In this document: positions 41,043 to 49,508 of the stretch, piece after piece
Numbering within the stretch: position 1 is the stretch's first letter
Layout: each line of letters begins with the position of its first letter
NCBI GenBank assembly: GCA_020634245.1
Contig: JACKCC010000006.1
Coordinates: 124,001 to 188,000 of the forward strand
Length of the DNA: 64,000 nucleotides
Direction of reading: 5' to 3'
Source: Ardenticatenaceae bacterium
GTDB lineage: Bacteria; Chloroflexota; Anaerolineae; Promineifilales; Promineifilaceae
Program-made: the position numbers and the translations under genes
The notes under the pieces: model-generated
Seen by the model: the letters and a program-made list of their open reading frames with translations, nothing else
Databases searched by the model: none
Told to the model about the DNA's origin: nothing

Positions 41043-42356
41043 ATGAGTGAATTAGCGGATACAGGTTCAGAATTACTCCCAGCGCCGCGCCGCTGCCCGA
41101 ATTGTGACAGTGTGGTGGATGCAGGAGCCGACCACTGTTTGATGTGCGGCCATTCACTGGATACGGCCGTAACGATACCCGACGATGGCGGTGAAACGGC
41201 CGTTCCCATTCCCCATTCTGCGCCAAAACCACCCCCTGCGCCGGAGCCAGAGGTTATTCCCGACGTCGTCGAATCGGTGATGCAGCAGCGGGAAGCGCCG
41301 GTGACGTTTTGGTTAACGGCCGTTTTTGTTGTCATCATCGTCGTTCTAGGCGGACTGGTTTTGCGGTTTCAAGGGAGCGGAATTCCCATTGCTCTGATGC
41401 CGTCGCCCACATCTATTCCGCCCACGCCTACATTCACGCCTACCTGGACGCCGTTGGCGACCGATGTTTTAGCGGCGACGAGTGTTCCGGTGGCAACGGC
41501 CGTGCCCTCGGCCACCCCTACACTTCAACCGCCGCAGCCCCATACCGTTAGCGCTGGCGAAACTTTGATTGGCCTGGCGCTGCGCTACCGCGTTTCGGTC
41601 GAAAGTATTGCTGAACTCAACAGCATTCCCGCCGATAGTTCCTTGTTCGTCGATCAGAATTTGCAGATTCCCTGGCCAACGCCGACACCGCCGCTGGTTC
41701 CGGTAGCGACCTTGATCAATGGCGAGACGGTCATTGCCGACCCGACCGACTGCGAACGGTATCAAATCCAGTCCGGCGACTCGCTTTCCGGTGTCGCCGC
41801 CCGCTATGATGTCGATTTTAGCCTGTTTTTGCTGGTAAACCGATTGACCACCGACTCCATCCCTCAGCCCGGTGACGTGGTTTGCATTCCCACCATCATT
41901 TACGGCGGGAGTTTGCCGCCCACACCCGGTCCATCGCCGACGCCCACGACCACGTCGCCGCCGCCTGGTCCGCAGCTGCTTTACCCGGTGGCCAATGCGG
42001 TGATTCAGCCGCCCGATGGTCTGGTCACGTTGCAGTGGGCGGCCGTCAAAACGTTGGCCGCTGATGAATGGTACATGGTGGAGCTAACCGATTTGAATGA
42101 TGTGGACAGCCTGCCGCATCGTGGGTTTACGCGGGATACGGCATTCCAGCTTCCCAGTTCCTGGCGGCCGGCGGTCGAAGAGACTCACACATTGCAGTGG
42201 CGGGTGAGCATTGTTCAGGTAAACGGCCGTCGCGCCGATGGCCTGCCTATTTACACCTACGGCGGCCAGACCAGCGCCCCGGCCTACTTCAATTGGGAGG
42301 GAGCAATCCCTACGCCCACCCCCTTGCCGACAGCCACAGTCACCCCTGAAGCATAA
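41043..42356 (+). CDS. LysM-domain membrane protein with N-terminal zinc ribbon
   Basis: A protein of about 437 residues. A cytoplasmic zinc ribbon (RRCPNCDSVVDAGADHCLMCGHSL, about 15-38) is followed by a membrane helix (about 86-107), a Pro/Thr-rich stalk, two LysM modules (HTVSAGETLIGLALRYRVSVESIAELN, about 165-210, and YQIQSGDSLSGVAARYDVDFSLFLLVN, about 235-282), another Pro/Thr stalk and a C-terminal beta-rich domain (about 315-420). It should bind peptidoglycan-type glycans outside while its zinc ribbon faces the cytoplasm. ATG 41043 is chosen over 41007. Confidence 0.85.
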   Translation: MSELADTGSELLPAPRRCPNCDSVVDAGADHCLMCGHSLDTAVTIPDDGGETAVPIPHSAPKPPPAPEPEVIPDVVESVMQQREAPVTFWLTAVFVVIIVVLGGLVLRFQGSGIPIALMPSPTSIPPTPTFTPTWTPLATDVLAATSVPVATAVPSATPTLQPPQPHTVSAGETLIGLALRYRVSVESIAELNSIPADSSLFVDQNLQIPWPTPTPPLVPVATLINGETVIADPTDCERYQIQSGDSLSGVAARYDVDFSLFLLVNRLTTDSIPQPGDVVCIPTIIYGGSLPPTPGPSPTPTTTSPPPGPQLLYPVANAVIQPPDGLVTLQWAAVKTLAADEWYMVELTDLNDVDSLPHRGFTRDTAFQLPSSWRPAVEETHTLQWRVSIVQVNGRRADGLPIYTYGGQTSAPAYFNWEGAIPTPTPLPTATVTPEA

Positions 42357-42461
42357 ATCGACGGCTCTTTGAATTCGTGAGGTTTATGCCATTTCATGCG
42401 TCACCGAGGAAACGTCACGCACAATACATGACGTATGAGCAGTGCCACGTGAAATAATCGA

Positions 42462-43094
42462 TTACTGCTGTAAAAATGGATTGCGGCGGCGTTCTGTGCC
42501 AATGGTGGTGGCTGGACCGTGACCGGAGAGCACTTGCGTTTCGTCGGGCAGAATCATCAGTTTGTGCCAGATCGTGCGCATGAGCAGGTCGTAATCGCCG
42601 CCAGGCAGGTCGGTACGGCCGATACTGCCCTGGAACAATACATCCCCATCAAATAAAACGCTGTATTTCGGCAAATGGAAGCTGACGTGGCCGGGTGCAT
42701 GGCCGGGCGTGAATAGGACGTGGGCTTGCAGGTTGCCGATTGACAGCAGCTGCCCATCGGCCAGCATCTCGTCGGCGGGCGGTGGCGTAGGGATTTCCAG
42801 TTGGAAGAAACGGGCAGAGAAATTGGCCTGTTCTAGCATGGGAACGGCGTCGGCATGGATGTAGATGGGGGCGTTCACGGCCGTTTTCAATTCAGCCAAC
42901 CCGCCCACGTGGTCAAAATGGCTGTGGGTGAGCAGGATGTGGCTGATCGTGTATCCCTGGTCGGCGGCTGTCTGGGCGATGGCACGGCCGTTCCACGACG
43001 GGTCAATCACGGCGGCTTGCATCGTCTCGTCACAGGCCAGAATGTAACAGTTGGTTTGCAAAGGGCCGAGGGGAAGTTGAAGAATTTGGATCAT
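42462..43094 (-). CDS. MBL-fold metallohydrolase (glyoxalase II-like)
   Basis: A 210-residue metallo-beta-lactamase-fold enzyme. The metal motif THSHFDHVGG (about 62-71), downstream LFTPGHAPGHVSF (about 128-140) and FDGDVLFQGSIGRTDLPGG (about 150-170) fit the YcbL/glyoxalase-II group that hydrolyses thioesters such as S-lactoylglutathione. The start is ATG 43094 (MIQILQL). The 124-base divergent spacer with the RNA ligase-like gene consists mainly of TGACGCATGAC repeats. Confidence 0.92.
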   Translation of the reverse strand: MIQILQLPLGPLQTNCYILACDETMQAAVIDPSWNGRAIAQTAADQGYTISHILLTHSHFDHVGGLAELKTAVNAPIYIHADAVPMLEQANFSARFFQLEIPTPPPADEMLADGQLLSIGNLQAHVLFTPGHAPGHVSFHLPKYSVLFDGDVLFQGSIGRTDLPGGDYDLLMRTIWHKLMILPDETQVLSGHGPATTIGTERRRNPFLQQ

Positions 43095-43108
43095 GGGTTT
43101 GAAAATCT

Positions 43109-43178
43109 CATACGTCATAAATCATGCGTCATTCGTCAACTTGTCAAGTCCGTGACGCATGACGGATGACTTATGATT
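43109..43178. repeat. TGACGCATGAC micro-repeat island
   Basis: CATAAATCATGCGTCATTCGTCA is opposed by TGACGCATGACGGATGACTTATG, giving a long imperfect palindrome. Similar strings lie at 15450-15480, 40620-40660, 42390-42440 and 44962-45012. Confidence 0.6.
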
Positions 43179-43218
43179 CATTATGGCCAGAAAGCGGCTT
43201 TTTGGCAATAATTGGCGC

Positions 43219-43815
43219 ATGGCTGAAAAACAGGTTCGTATGTTTATCGCAATTGCGCTGCCAGAGGATGTTCGGGCCGTGCTGGGGCAGGTGAATGATC
43301 GGCTGGCAGCGCAGGTTCCACCGCGGGCGGTGCGCTGGGTAAAGCCGGAGTTGATGCACGTGACGCTGCGTTTTTTGGGGGATACGGCCGTTTCCCTCAT
43401 CCCTACCATCGCTGCTGAACTGGATCGGGCAGCAGCGCAGCAGCCAAAATTTCAGTTAACGGTGAAAGGGCTGGGCTGTTTCCCCAATCGCAAACGGCCG
43501 CGCGTTATTTGGGCCGGCTTGCAAGGCGATGTGGCTCAGGCCGATGCGCTGGCGGCGGCCATCAATGCGTTTTTGTCTCCAATGGGCTGGGAAGTGGAGG
43601 AACGGCCGTTTCAGCCCCATTTAACGCTAGGACGTGTCAACGACAGCCGAAAAGTGCAGCAGATTGATTGGGGGATGAGAATTGAGGAGAAGGTGGTAGC
43701 GGTAACGGCCGTGCATTTAATCGAGAGTCAGTTACGGCCGTCCGGTCCTGTTTATACAGCGCACAGGCCATACCAGCCATTTGGCTTGATTCGTCAACCA
43801 TCAAACGGGCTGTGA
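43219..43815 (+). CDS. thpR: RNA 2',3'-cyclic phosphodiesterase (ThpR/LigT-like)
   Basis: A protein of about 198 residues of the 2H phosphoesterase family. The two HxTx active-site motifs are visible: HVTLRFLG (about 43-50) and HLTLGRVN (about 132-139). It hydrolyses 2',3'-cyclic phosphates on RNA and may ligate tRNA halves. The start is chosen as ATG 43219 (MAEKQVRMFIAIALP); ATG 43183 is an alternative. Confidence 0.9.
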   Translation: MAEKQVRMFIAIALPEDVRAVLGQVNDRLAAQVPPRAVRWVKPELMHVTLRFLGDTAVSLIPTIAAELDRAAAQQPKFQLTVKGLGCFPNRKRPRVIWAGLQGDVAQADALAAAINAFLSPMGWEVEERPFQPHLTLGRVNDSRKVQQIDWGMRIEEKVVAVTAVHLIESQLRPSGPVYTAHRPYQPFGLIRQPSNGL

Positions 43816-43826
43816 CAAAAAGTCGG

Positions 43827-44377
43827 TCATGACATCCAGCGAAACCTGTTTGACAGGCCACTGAGATTGGCTGTTGGCAAATCTTTTACATCCTGAGTTG
43901 ATTTCAACCAAATAAATTGCTTATCAGCCAGTAAACTTTTAATGATTTTAGAACATTGGGGCGTGCCCGGTTGGGATAATTCCAGACCCATCGCAAAAAA
44001 CGGGGGAACGTTGGATCAAGTACTTTTTCCTGACAGCCTTCGGCAATATCGGGCCGCTGCCGGTGCCAATATTGAAAGCGGCGTTTGGTGGCTCGCCAGG
44101 TGCAAACCCAACGCGGTAAATCCAGAAAAACGACTGTATCGGCCATCTGCAAACGAATATTCAATGTGCCCCGATAATTGCCGTCAATGATCCAAGACTC
44201 CCCGCCGGCAAACTCTCCAACTTTTTGTGTCCAATCTTGGGGCGGAGTGCCTACCCAGCCCGGATGCCAGAAATATTTATCGAGGTGGATGACAGGCAGA
44301 TCGAGTTTTTGGCCTAACTGGCGGGCTAGCGTCGATTTTCCGGAACCGCTTGACCCAATGATGACAATACGTTTCAT
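43827..44377 (-). pseudogene. P-loop adenylate-kinase-like (topology-modulation type) gene, frameshifted
   Basis: Residues 1-15 contain the Walker A motif IGSSGSGKST, followed by HLDKYFWHPGW and WIIDGNYRGTLNIRL, typical of FlaR/topology-modulation-type kinases. The frame stops at 43904 after ISNLFG, 158 residues from ATG 44377. Immediately downstream another frame encodes FIWLKSTQDVKDL up to a stop at 43827, matching the usual C-terminal LKSxxxVxxfL. A single-base indel near 43915 would explain this. Confidence 0.65.
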
Positions 44378-44721
44378 GCTGGCCTTATTGCTGGCCTGGT
44401 ACAATGGCAGCATGTGTCCATTCGCTTCAGGTCGATTTTGCATCCAGTCGGCAGGGCTGCTGATCGATGATTTTTTTGATTTATCGGTTAATTGAGCAGG
44501 CCAGGCAAAAGACATCAGATTATTTAATACGACTGAATCAGGCGTTCGGAAACTGAGCGGCAGTGAAAATTTGATGATGTGATAAAAGTTGATAAAGTCG
44601 TCCCTTTAGTTTCGTTAACAAATGGTACCGGTCTCAGCTTTTATACGGCGTAAACGAGCCGTGAATGTTTTTTTATGCGGGGGGGACATAGGTACTGTTT
44701 GGATGGGAGATTGTTTAGAAA

Positions 44722-44937
44722 ATGAAGCCTCTTGTTTATTACTGCCGCTGGCGCGGCGCAACATTACGATTACAAGGGCGAGGGGAAACGGCCGTTTGGG
44801 GGCAGCTTGTCTTCATCAATGACAAGCAAGAATCAACCCAAAACTTTCACTTCGATCTTAATACCTGGCAGCTTACCCTTGAAGAGGGCGGTGAAACAAA
44901 GCAGATTCAATTGGATGAGATGGGAATTGCGGTTTGA
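44722..44937 (+). CDS. Hypothetical 71-residue protein
   Basis: A small hydrophilic protein with RGETAVWGQLVFI and a C-terminal acidic end; it reads like a small beta-rich domain. No ribosome-binding site is distinct. An ACGGCCGT octamer lies within it. It is not recognised, and the 344 bases upstream (44378-44721) show no gene. Confidence 0.35.
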   Translation: MKPLVYYCRWRGATLRLQGRGETAVWGQLVFINDKQESTQNFHFDLNTWQLTLEEGGETKQIQLDEMGIAV

Positions 44938-44961
44938 GTAAAGGATTTTGTGTCATAAAGC

Positions 44962-45012
44962 CATGCGTCATGCGTCATGAAATTGTTCCACAAATGACGC
45001 ATGACGCATGAC
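44962..45012. repeat. TGACGCATGAC palindromic micro-repeat
   Basis: ATGCGTCATGCGTCAT (44963-44978) is matched exactly by ATGACGCATGACGCAT (44994-45009). It lies between the hypothetical gene and the end of the RelA-like gene, where it could act as a terminator stem although no T-run follows. Confidence 0.7.
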
Positions 45013-45021
45013 GTATGATTT

Positions 45022-47259
45022 TCACGTCCAACGTTGACGATATGCTTCCACCACATTCGGTAAATTTTCCAGCTTTTGCAGCAGCCAATTTAACTGATCC
45101 AGACTGGTTACTTCGGCCACCAAAAAAACTGTGGACAGCGTCCCGTCAGATGTGGTTTTTGTTTTGGTCACATTAATTTGCTGGCCGCGCAGCGTGCTCA
45201 CAATTTCATCAATCAAATTGGCCCGCCGGTACGCTTTTACCACAATGGGAATGGGAAACGTCTCCATTTCTGTGCCCCAATCCACTTCAATGATCCGTTC
45301 CCGCTCGGTGATGGCCGCGGCCTGGGCGCAGTCCATGCGGTGAATTGTGACACCCTGACCTCTGGTGATATAACCAATAATCGGTTCGGGCGGAATAGGA
45401 TGGCAGCAGCCGGCCATTTTGGTATGTAATCCGCTGACACCTTTAACCGTCAATCCTTTGGGTTTGGCTTGGGGCTGGAGCAGCGGATGTAATTCATCGT
45501 CCGGTTTTAATTTGCGCTTGAGGATGGCAATTGCGCCGCTGATTTGGGCGCTTTGGATGTCACCAAAACCGACTTTGGCCAAAAACTGATCCACATCGTC
45601 ATATTTAAGCGCCTGGGAAATTTCTTCTATGGTGTAATCTTCGTGGAGACCGAGGCGCTTGAGTTCGCGTTCGACGGCTTCGCGTCCTTGTTCGACGTTT
45701 TGCTCCCACTCTTGTTCGCGGAACCAGCCTCGAATTTTGCTGCGCGAACGGGCGCTGCCGGTATAACCCAGGCTGTGATTCATCCAGTCCCGGCTGGGAC
45801 CGCCCCGCTTTCCGGTGATGATTTCAACTTTATCACCGGATTTGAGTTTATAATCCAGGCTGACCATTTTGCCGTTTACACGCGCGCCGCGGCAGCGATG
45901 GCCGACTTCGGTATGGATTTGGTAGGCAAAATCGATGGGAGTGGAACCGATGGGCAGCTCGATGACGTCGCCGCGAGGTGTATAGACGTAAATGCGTTCG
46001 GCCGCGAGTTCGGTCTCAAAAAATTCGATCTCGGAATAAGGGTCGCCGCTGTCCCGGATGGCGGCTAGTAAATCACGCAGGTTTTGAATTCGTTTTTGCA
46101 CCGAGGCGCTGACGCGGGGTTTGCCTTCTTTGTAGGCCCAGTGGGCGGCGACGCCGCGTTCGGCTTCTTCGTGCATGCGAGTGGTGCGGATTTGGATTTC
46201 AAGGGTTTGACCGGTTTCGTTGTCGATAACGGCCGTATGCAGTGATCGATACCCGTTTGCCTTGGGCGTGGCGATGTAATCGTCAAACTCTTTGGGGATG
46301 GGCTGCCAAACACTGTGCACGGCCCCCAAAACCTGGTAACAAAGACTGCGGTCGATTTCATCTTTCTCTTTGCTGTTTTTGTTGGCGTAGTCTGCCTGGG
46401 TTGTCGGGTCCAAAATTACCCGCAGCGCTTGAATGTCGTGAATTTCTTCAAATGGCAGGTGTTTGCGCTCCATTTTGCGGTAAATGGAGTAGATGTGTTT
46501 GGGGCGTCCGGTAACGGCTGCCTTAATTCCCATTTCGCTGATTTTTACGCGCAGCCGGCCGATGGCTGCTTCTACTTTTTCGGCCCGGCCGGTGCGCCGT
46601 TCGTCTAATTTTTGGGCGATTTCTTTGTACTGGACGGGGTGCAGGTGGCGGAATGCCAAATCTTCCAATTCCCATTTTAGCTGCCAGATACCCAGCCGGT
46701 TGGCCAGAGGCGCGTAAATATTCATGGCCTCGTTGGCGACTTCATACTCTTTTTCCGCAGGCAGCTTGCTGGCCATGCGCAAATCTTGCAGGCTGTCGAC
46801 CATCCGAATCATAATGACACGGATATCCCATTCAATGATCGATAATACCGCCCGGCGAATGACTTCGAGTGTACGGCCGTCATTGTTCTCTTGTTGGTGT
46901 CTTTTGTATATTTCCTGGTCAGTAAAGTCGCGCAAATTTTTTAGCCCAACGACTAGAGAGACAATATCTTCATTAAATAAAGGTTTTAGATCGCTTTCAG
47001 TCTTGCCTGTGTGGGGGTATAAGCTGTCGTGCAGCAAGCCGGCGATAATGGTGTTGCTGTCTAAGCCAAGCTGTAACAAAATGTTGGCGACGGCCAGATC
47101 ATGTTCAATATACAGTTCGCCAGACTCGCGCCGTTTGTCAGCCTGGGCCTCAAGGGCAAAATTATACGCCTGCTGGATTTTTTCTTGAGTGGCAACGGCC
47201 GTGCCCTGGGGCAAGGCTGTTAACAATCCATTCAGCGTAACCGGTGACACTTTTGTCAT
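45022..47259 (-). CDS. RelA-like (p)ppGpp synthetase with degenerate hydrolase domain
   Basis: A 745-residue long RSH protein: HD region (about 25-180), synthetase (about 230-355), TGS (about 395-455) and C-terminal zinc-finger/ACT domains. The synthetase is intact (GRPKHIYSIYRKM; EIQIRTTRMHEEAERGVAAHWAYK). In the HD region, the usual first His is Gln39, HD77-78 remains, but the following Glu-Asp is Tyr-Pro, and the ADRLHN-type motif reads VDSLQD. The synthetase motif KEFDDYIATPK is of the ExDD type seen in monofunctional RelA. It probably makes but does not degrade (p)ppGpp. ATG 47259 is used. Confidence 0.9.
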   Translation of the reverse strand: MTKVSPVTLNGLLTALPQGTAVATQEKIQQAYNFALEAQADKRRESGELYIEHDLAVANILLQLGLDSNTIIAGLLHDSLYPHTGKTESDLKPLFNEDIVSLVVGLKNLRDFTDQEIYKRHQQENNDGRTLEVIRRAVLSIIEWDIRVIMIRMVDSLQDLRMASKLPAEKEYEVANEAMNIYAPLANRLGIWQLKWELEDLAFRHLHPVQYKEIAQKLDERRTGRAEKVEAAIGRLRVKISEMGIKAAVTGRPKHIYSIYRKMERKHLPFEEIHDIQALRVILDPTTQADYANKNSKEKDEIDRSLCYQVLGAVHSVWQPIPKEFDDYIATPKANGYRSLHTAVIDNETGQTLEIQIRTTRMHEEAERGVAAHWAYKEGKPRVSASVQKRIQNLRDLLAAIRDSGDPYSEIEFFETELAAERIYVYTPRGDVIELPIGSTPIDFAYQIHTEVGHRCRGARVNGKMVSLDYKLKSGDKVEIITGKRGGPSRDWMNHSLGYTGSARSRSKIRGWFREQEWEQNVEQGREAVERELKRLGLHEDYTIEEISQALKYDDVDQFLAKVGFGDIQSAQISGAIAILKRKLKPDDELHPLLQPQAKPKGLTVKGVSGLHTKMAGCCHPIPPEPIIGYITRGQGVTIHRMDCAQAAAITERERIIEVDWGTEMETFPIPIVVKAYRRANLIDEIVSTLRGQQINVTKTKTTSDGTLSTVFLVAEVTSLDQLNWLLQKLENLPNVVEAYRQRWT

Positions 47260-47365
47260 GACATTCACAAAAAACAGGCGCACCCGGTATCGGAGACGCC
47301 TGTTTGATATAGAACTTACCGTAATGATCAGAGCGAATAAACAATAACGCTGCTATTCAGATAAA

Positions 47366-47779
47366 TTATTCAGCCGCTTCTGGTGCGTCTCCTTCACTTG
47401 TTTCCGCTTCACTATCACCTTTCCGAACGTAACTGCTAACTTGATCTTTTACCTGGGCAGCTCGTTCCTTGCCGGCATCAAGGACAATACGGGCCTGTTC
47501 CATAACCGGACCACCGGTTTCCTGTAAACGACCACGAGCTTCTGCGAACGAATCCCCCGCCCGTTTGCGATATTCCTCAGTACGGCTGTTGGCTAACTCG
47601 CGATACTGTTGCAGTCGTTCACCGCTTTGTTCGCGCAGTGATTGACTCTTGCCAACAATCTGTGAGCGCGTATCTTGGCCTGATTGCGGGGCCAGAATCA
47701 AAGCGACTGCTGCTCCAACCAACCCACCAATGACAAACCCGGCCAAGAATGATCCTAATTCATTATTATTTTCGCTCAT
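47366..47779 (-). CDS. YtxH-domain protein
   Basis: A 137-residue protein. The N-terminal GSFLAGFVIGGLVGAAVALILAPQSGQDTR (about 9-38) is the YtxH glycine-rich membrane segment; the remainder is a charged, helical coiled-coil-like tail. YtxH proteins are membrane or stress-related and of unknown exact role. The start is ATG 47779. Confidence 0.85.
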   Translation of the reverse strand: MSENNNELGSFLAGFVIGGLVGAAVALILAPQSGQDTRSQIVGKSQSLREQSGERLQQYRELANSRTEEYRKRAGDSFAEARGRLQETGGPVMEQARIVLDAGKERAAQVKDQVSSYVRKGDSEAETSEGDAPEAAE

Positions 47780-47908
47780 TATAAAACTCCTTGCTTTCAA
47801 TTAATTCAGAGGGATGCTAAGTAGCGGAAACCAGATAGGACAACGATTTTTTCCGTACCGCTCCTTCAAGCTGACGAGGCAATTCCATATTTTATTCTAT
47901 CGTTGACC

Positions 47909-48361
47909 TTAATCGCGCAGATTTTTCTTGGGATCGCCCCAAAATGCCTTGAATCCCTGGCGTATGCCGGCGACGTAGCTGCTGGCCTTCGTTACCGGTT
48001 TGACAACATTTTGACTGACAAATGTGCTGGTTCCTCGCACCATTCCCACTGTTTCATTTGTTTTTTCCAGAATGGGTTTGATTTCAAATTCTAGCATATT
48101 GACCAGTCTGATAATCATAACCAGCATGACAAGAAGCACAAGCCCAAAAAGACAAGATTCCAGGGCTAAGGCAATGATAAAAATATCGCGCACAGCCTCA
48201 ATATTGTCAGATTGATTTTGGGCCAACCAGACCATGCCCCAAATGAACAGGCCGGCTAACGCCAATAGTATAATGATGCCCAATACAATGTAAAGGGTGG
48301 GGACAAGCCGTTTTTGCGATTGTCGAGAATCCGGTATTTTGACTGATGTGTCTGTGTTCAT
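47909..48361 (-). CDS. Two-helix membrane protein
   Basis: A 150-residue protein with helices at about 22-45 and 60-88 and a C-terminal cytoplasmic tail (TSSYVAGIRQGFKAFWGD-like). Its neighbour, the YtxH gene, suggests a shared envelope-stress role. No family is recognised beyond a general DUF948-like pattern. Confidence 0.65.
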   Translation of the reverse strand: MNTDTSVKIPDSRQSQKRLVPTLYIVLGIIILLALAGLFIWGMVWLAQNQSDNIEAVRDIFIIALALESCLFGLVLLVMLVMIIRLVNMLEFEIKPILEKTNETVGMVRGTSTFVSQNVVKPVTKASSYVAGIRQGFKAFWGDPKKNLRD

Positions 48362-48467
48362 AATTTTACCTAGCCGCTTCTTGAAGTATACCATTATTTA
48401 GGCAAAAGCAGGAAAAATCTTAAAAATTTAGCGCCGGATAAGGGTGTGAAATTTGTGGCCTGAAAAT

Positions 48468-48496
48468 TTGACCGCTTATGACCCGTTCGGTATAAT
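48468..48496 (+). promoter_or_regulatory. Strong sigma-70-type promoter of the rpmH operon
   Basis: TTGACC (48468-48473), a 17-base spacer, and TATAAT (48491-48496), near consensus. It drives rpmH with a leader of about 135 bases. Confidence 0.85.
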
Positions 48497-48502
48497 CTTC
48501 TG

Positions 48503-48627
48503 TCGCTCTATAATGAGCGATCAGGTGGTTAAACTTCCCTGTGCAGCGTGAAAGAACTGGTTAGGATTGGGCCAGGGAAGTCACAATTAATAGGACATTT
48601 TGACAGGGCGATTCGCCCTGGTTTTTT
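48503..48627 (+). promoter_or_regulatory. Structured rpmH leader with attenuator-like terminator
   Basis: Hairpin 1 pairs CTTCCCTG (48534-48541) with CAGGGAAG (48573-48580). Hairpin 2, CAGGGCG/CGCCCTG at 48604-48620, is followed by GTTTTTTT and then the rpmH ribosome-binding site. All four arms share CCCTG/CAGGG, so they can swap partners and form an antiterminator. No known RNA family is recognised. Confidence 0.6.
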
Positions 48628-48638
48628 TAGGAGAGATT

Positions 48639-48860
48639 ATGCCAAAGCGAACTTATCAACCCAAAATTCGCCGCCGGGTGCGTGTGCATGGTTTTCGTCA
48701 ACGGATGAAGACTAAAGGTGGCCGTAAAGTATTGAAGAGCCGTCGCGCGAAGGGTCGTGCTTCTATGGCTGTGAGTATGAATAACCACGTCAAGCGGATT
48801 AACTGGAATGGTACATCGGCAACGGCTTATCGTTCTGTGAAACGGTTGGGCGGGGGTTGA
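48639..48860 (+). CDS. rpmH: Ribosomal protein L34 with C-terminal extension
   Basis: A 73-residue protein. Residues 1-46 are normal L34 (MPKRTYQPKIRRRVRVHGFR, then KGGRKVLKSRRAKGRASMAVS). A further 27 residues (MNNHVKRINWNGTSATAYRS..., basic) follow without a stop, whereas L34 normally ends near residue 44-47. The ribosome-binding site is TTAGGAGAG. The tail may be lineage-specific or reflect loss of the ancestral stop. Confidence 0.95.
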   Translation: MPKRTYQPKIRRRVRVHGFRQRMKTKGGRKVLKSRRAKGRASMAVSMNNHVKRINWNGTSATAYRSVKRLGGG

Positions 48861-48876
48861 GATTTTTAAGGGCCTG

Positions 48877-48906
48877 CCCGGCTTTTTAAGGCCGGGACAT
48901 TTTTTG
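48877..48906 (+). terminator. Stem-loop between rpmH and rnpA
   Basis: CCCGGC/GCCGGG is followed by ACATTTTTT. It probably reduces readthrough from rpmH into rnpA, matching their different expression needs. Confidence 0.6.
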
Positions 48907-48932
48907 TTGTCACTCCAGGTAGCGATTTAGAA

Positions 48933-49289
48933 ATGCTGCAAAGACGTTATCGTTTGCGGCTTTCTTCTGATTTACAAAGTGTGCGACAAAATGGTCGCAG
49001 TTGGCGCCATCCTCTGATTGTTTTGTTGGTCAAGGCGAATCAAAATGATGTCAGCCGTTTTGCTTTTGTGGCAGGACGGCGTATTGGTAAGGCCGTTGTG
49101 CGTAATAGATGTCGGCGGTTAATGCGTGAGGTTGTGCGTCATCATTTGAATGAAATTGAGGCTGGGTGGGATATGATGTTGATTGCCCGCTCGCCGGTTA
49201 CGGCCGTTTCCTACCATGATGTAGAAACGGCCGTTTTACAATTACTTAGTCGTGCCAATTTGTTGTGCACCCAGAGGACATCCGCATGA
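48933..49289 (+). CDS. rnpA: Ribonuclease P protein component
   Basis: A 118-residue protein. The RNR-type motif is visible as GRRIGKAVVRNRCRRLMREVVRHH (about 48-71), and the N-terminus LQRRYRLRLSSDLQSVRQNGR is typical. It binds RNase P RNA for tRNA 5' maturation. The stop overlaps the yidD start (ATGA). Confidence 0.95.
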   Translation: MLQRRYRLRLSSDLQSVRQNGRSWRHPLIVLLVKANQNDVSRFAFVAGRRIGKAVVRNRCRRLMREVVRHHLNEIEAGWDMMLIARSPVTAVSYHDVETAVLQLLSRANLLCTQRTSA

Positions 49290-49495
49290 AAAAAGTGGCT
49301 CTGTTACTCATTCGACTTTACCAAAACACGATTTCCAGGGTTCTGCCGCCAAGCTGCCGCTTTACACCAAGCTGTTCACATTATGGCTATGAGGCTATTG
49401 AAAAATACGGATTTATCAAAGGCGGTTGGATGGCTGTCAAACGAGTCAGCCGCTGTCATCCCCTCAACCCTGGCGGGTACGACCCGGTTCCTTAA
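49286..49495 (+). CDS. yidD: Membrane protein insertion efficiency factor YidD
   Basis: A 69-residue protein with the family core LIRLYQNTISRVLPPSCRFTPSCSHYGYEAIEKYG and the end RCHPLNPGGYDPVP. It assists YidC-dependent insertion. It is translationally coupled to rnpA by four overlapping bases, the common gene order rpmH-rnpA-yidD-yidC. Confidence 0.96.
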   Translation: MKKVALLLIRLYQNTISRVLPPSCRFTPSCSHYGYEAIEKYGFIKGGWMAVKRVSRCHPLNPGGYDPVP

Positions 49496-49508
49496 CGGAG
49501 GCAGTTCA

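Noticed and set aside
48503..48627. Small SRP RNA or other housekeeping RNA upstream of rpmH
   Set aside because: The conserved SRP domain IV sequence (GGAAGGTAGCAG-type) is absent; a leader with terminator explains the structure better.
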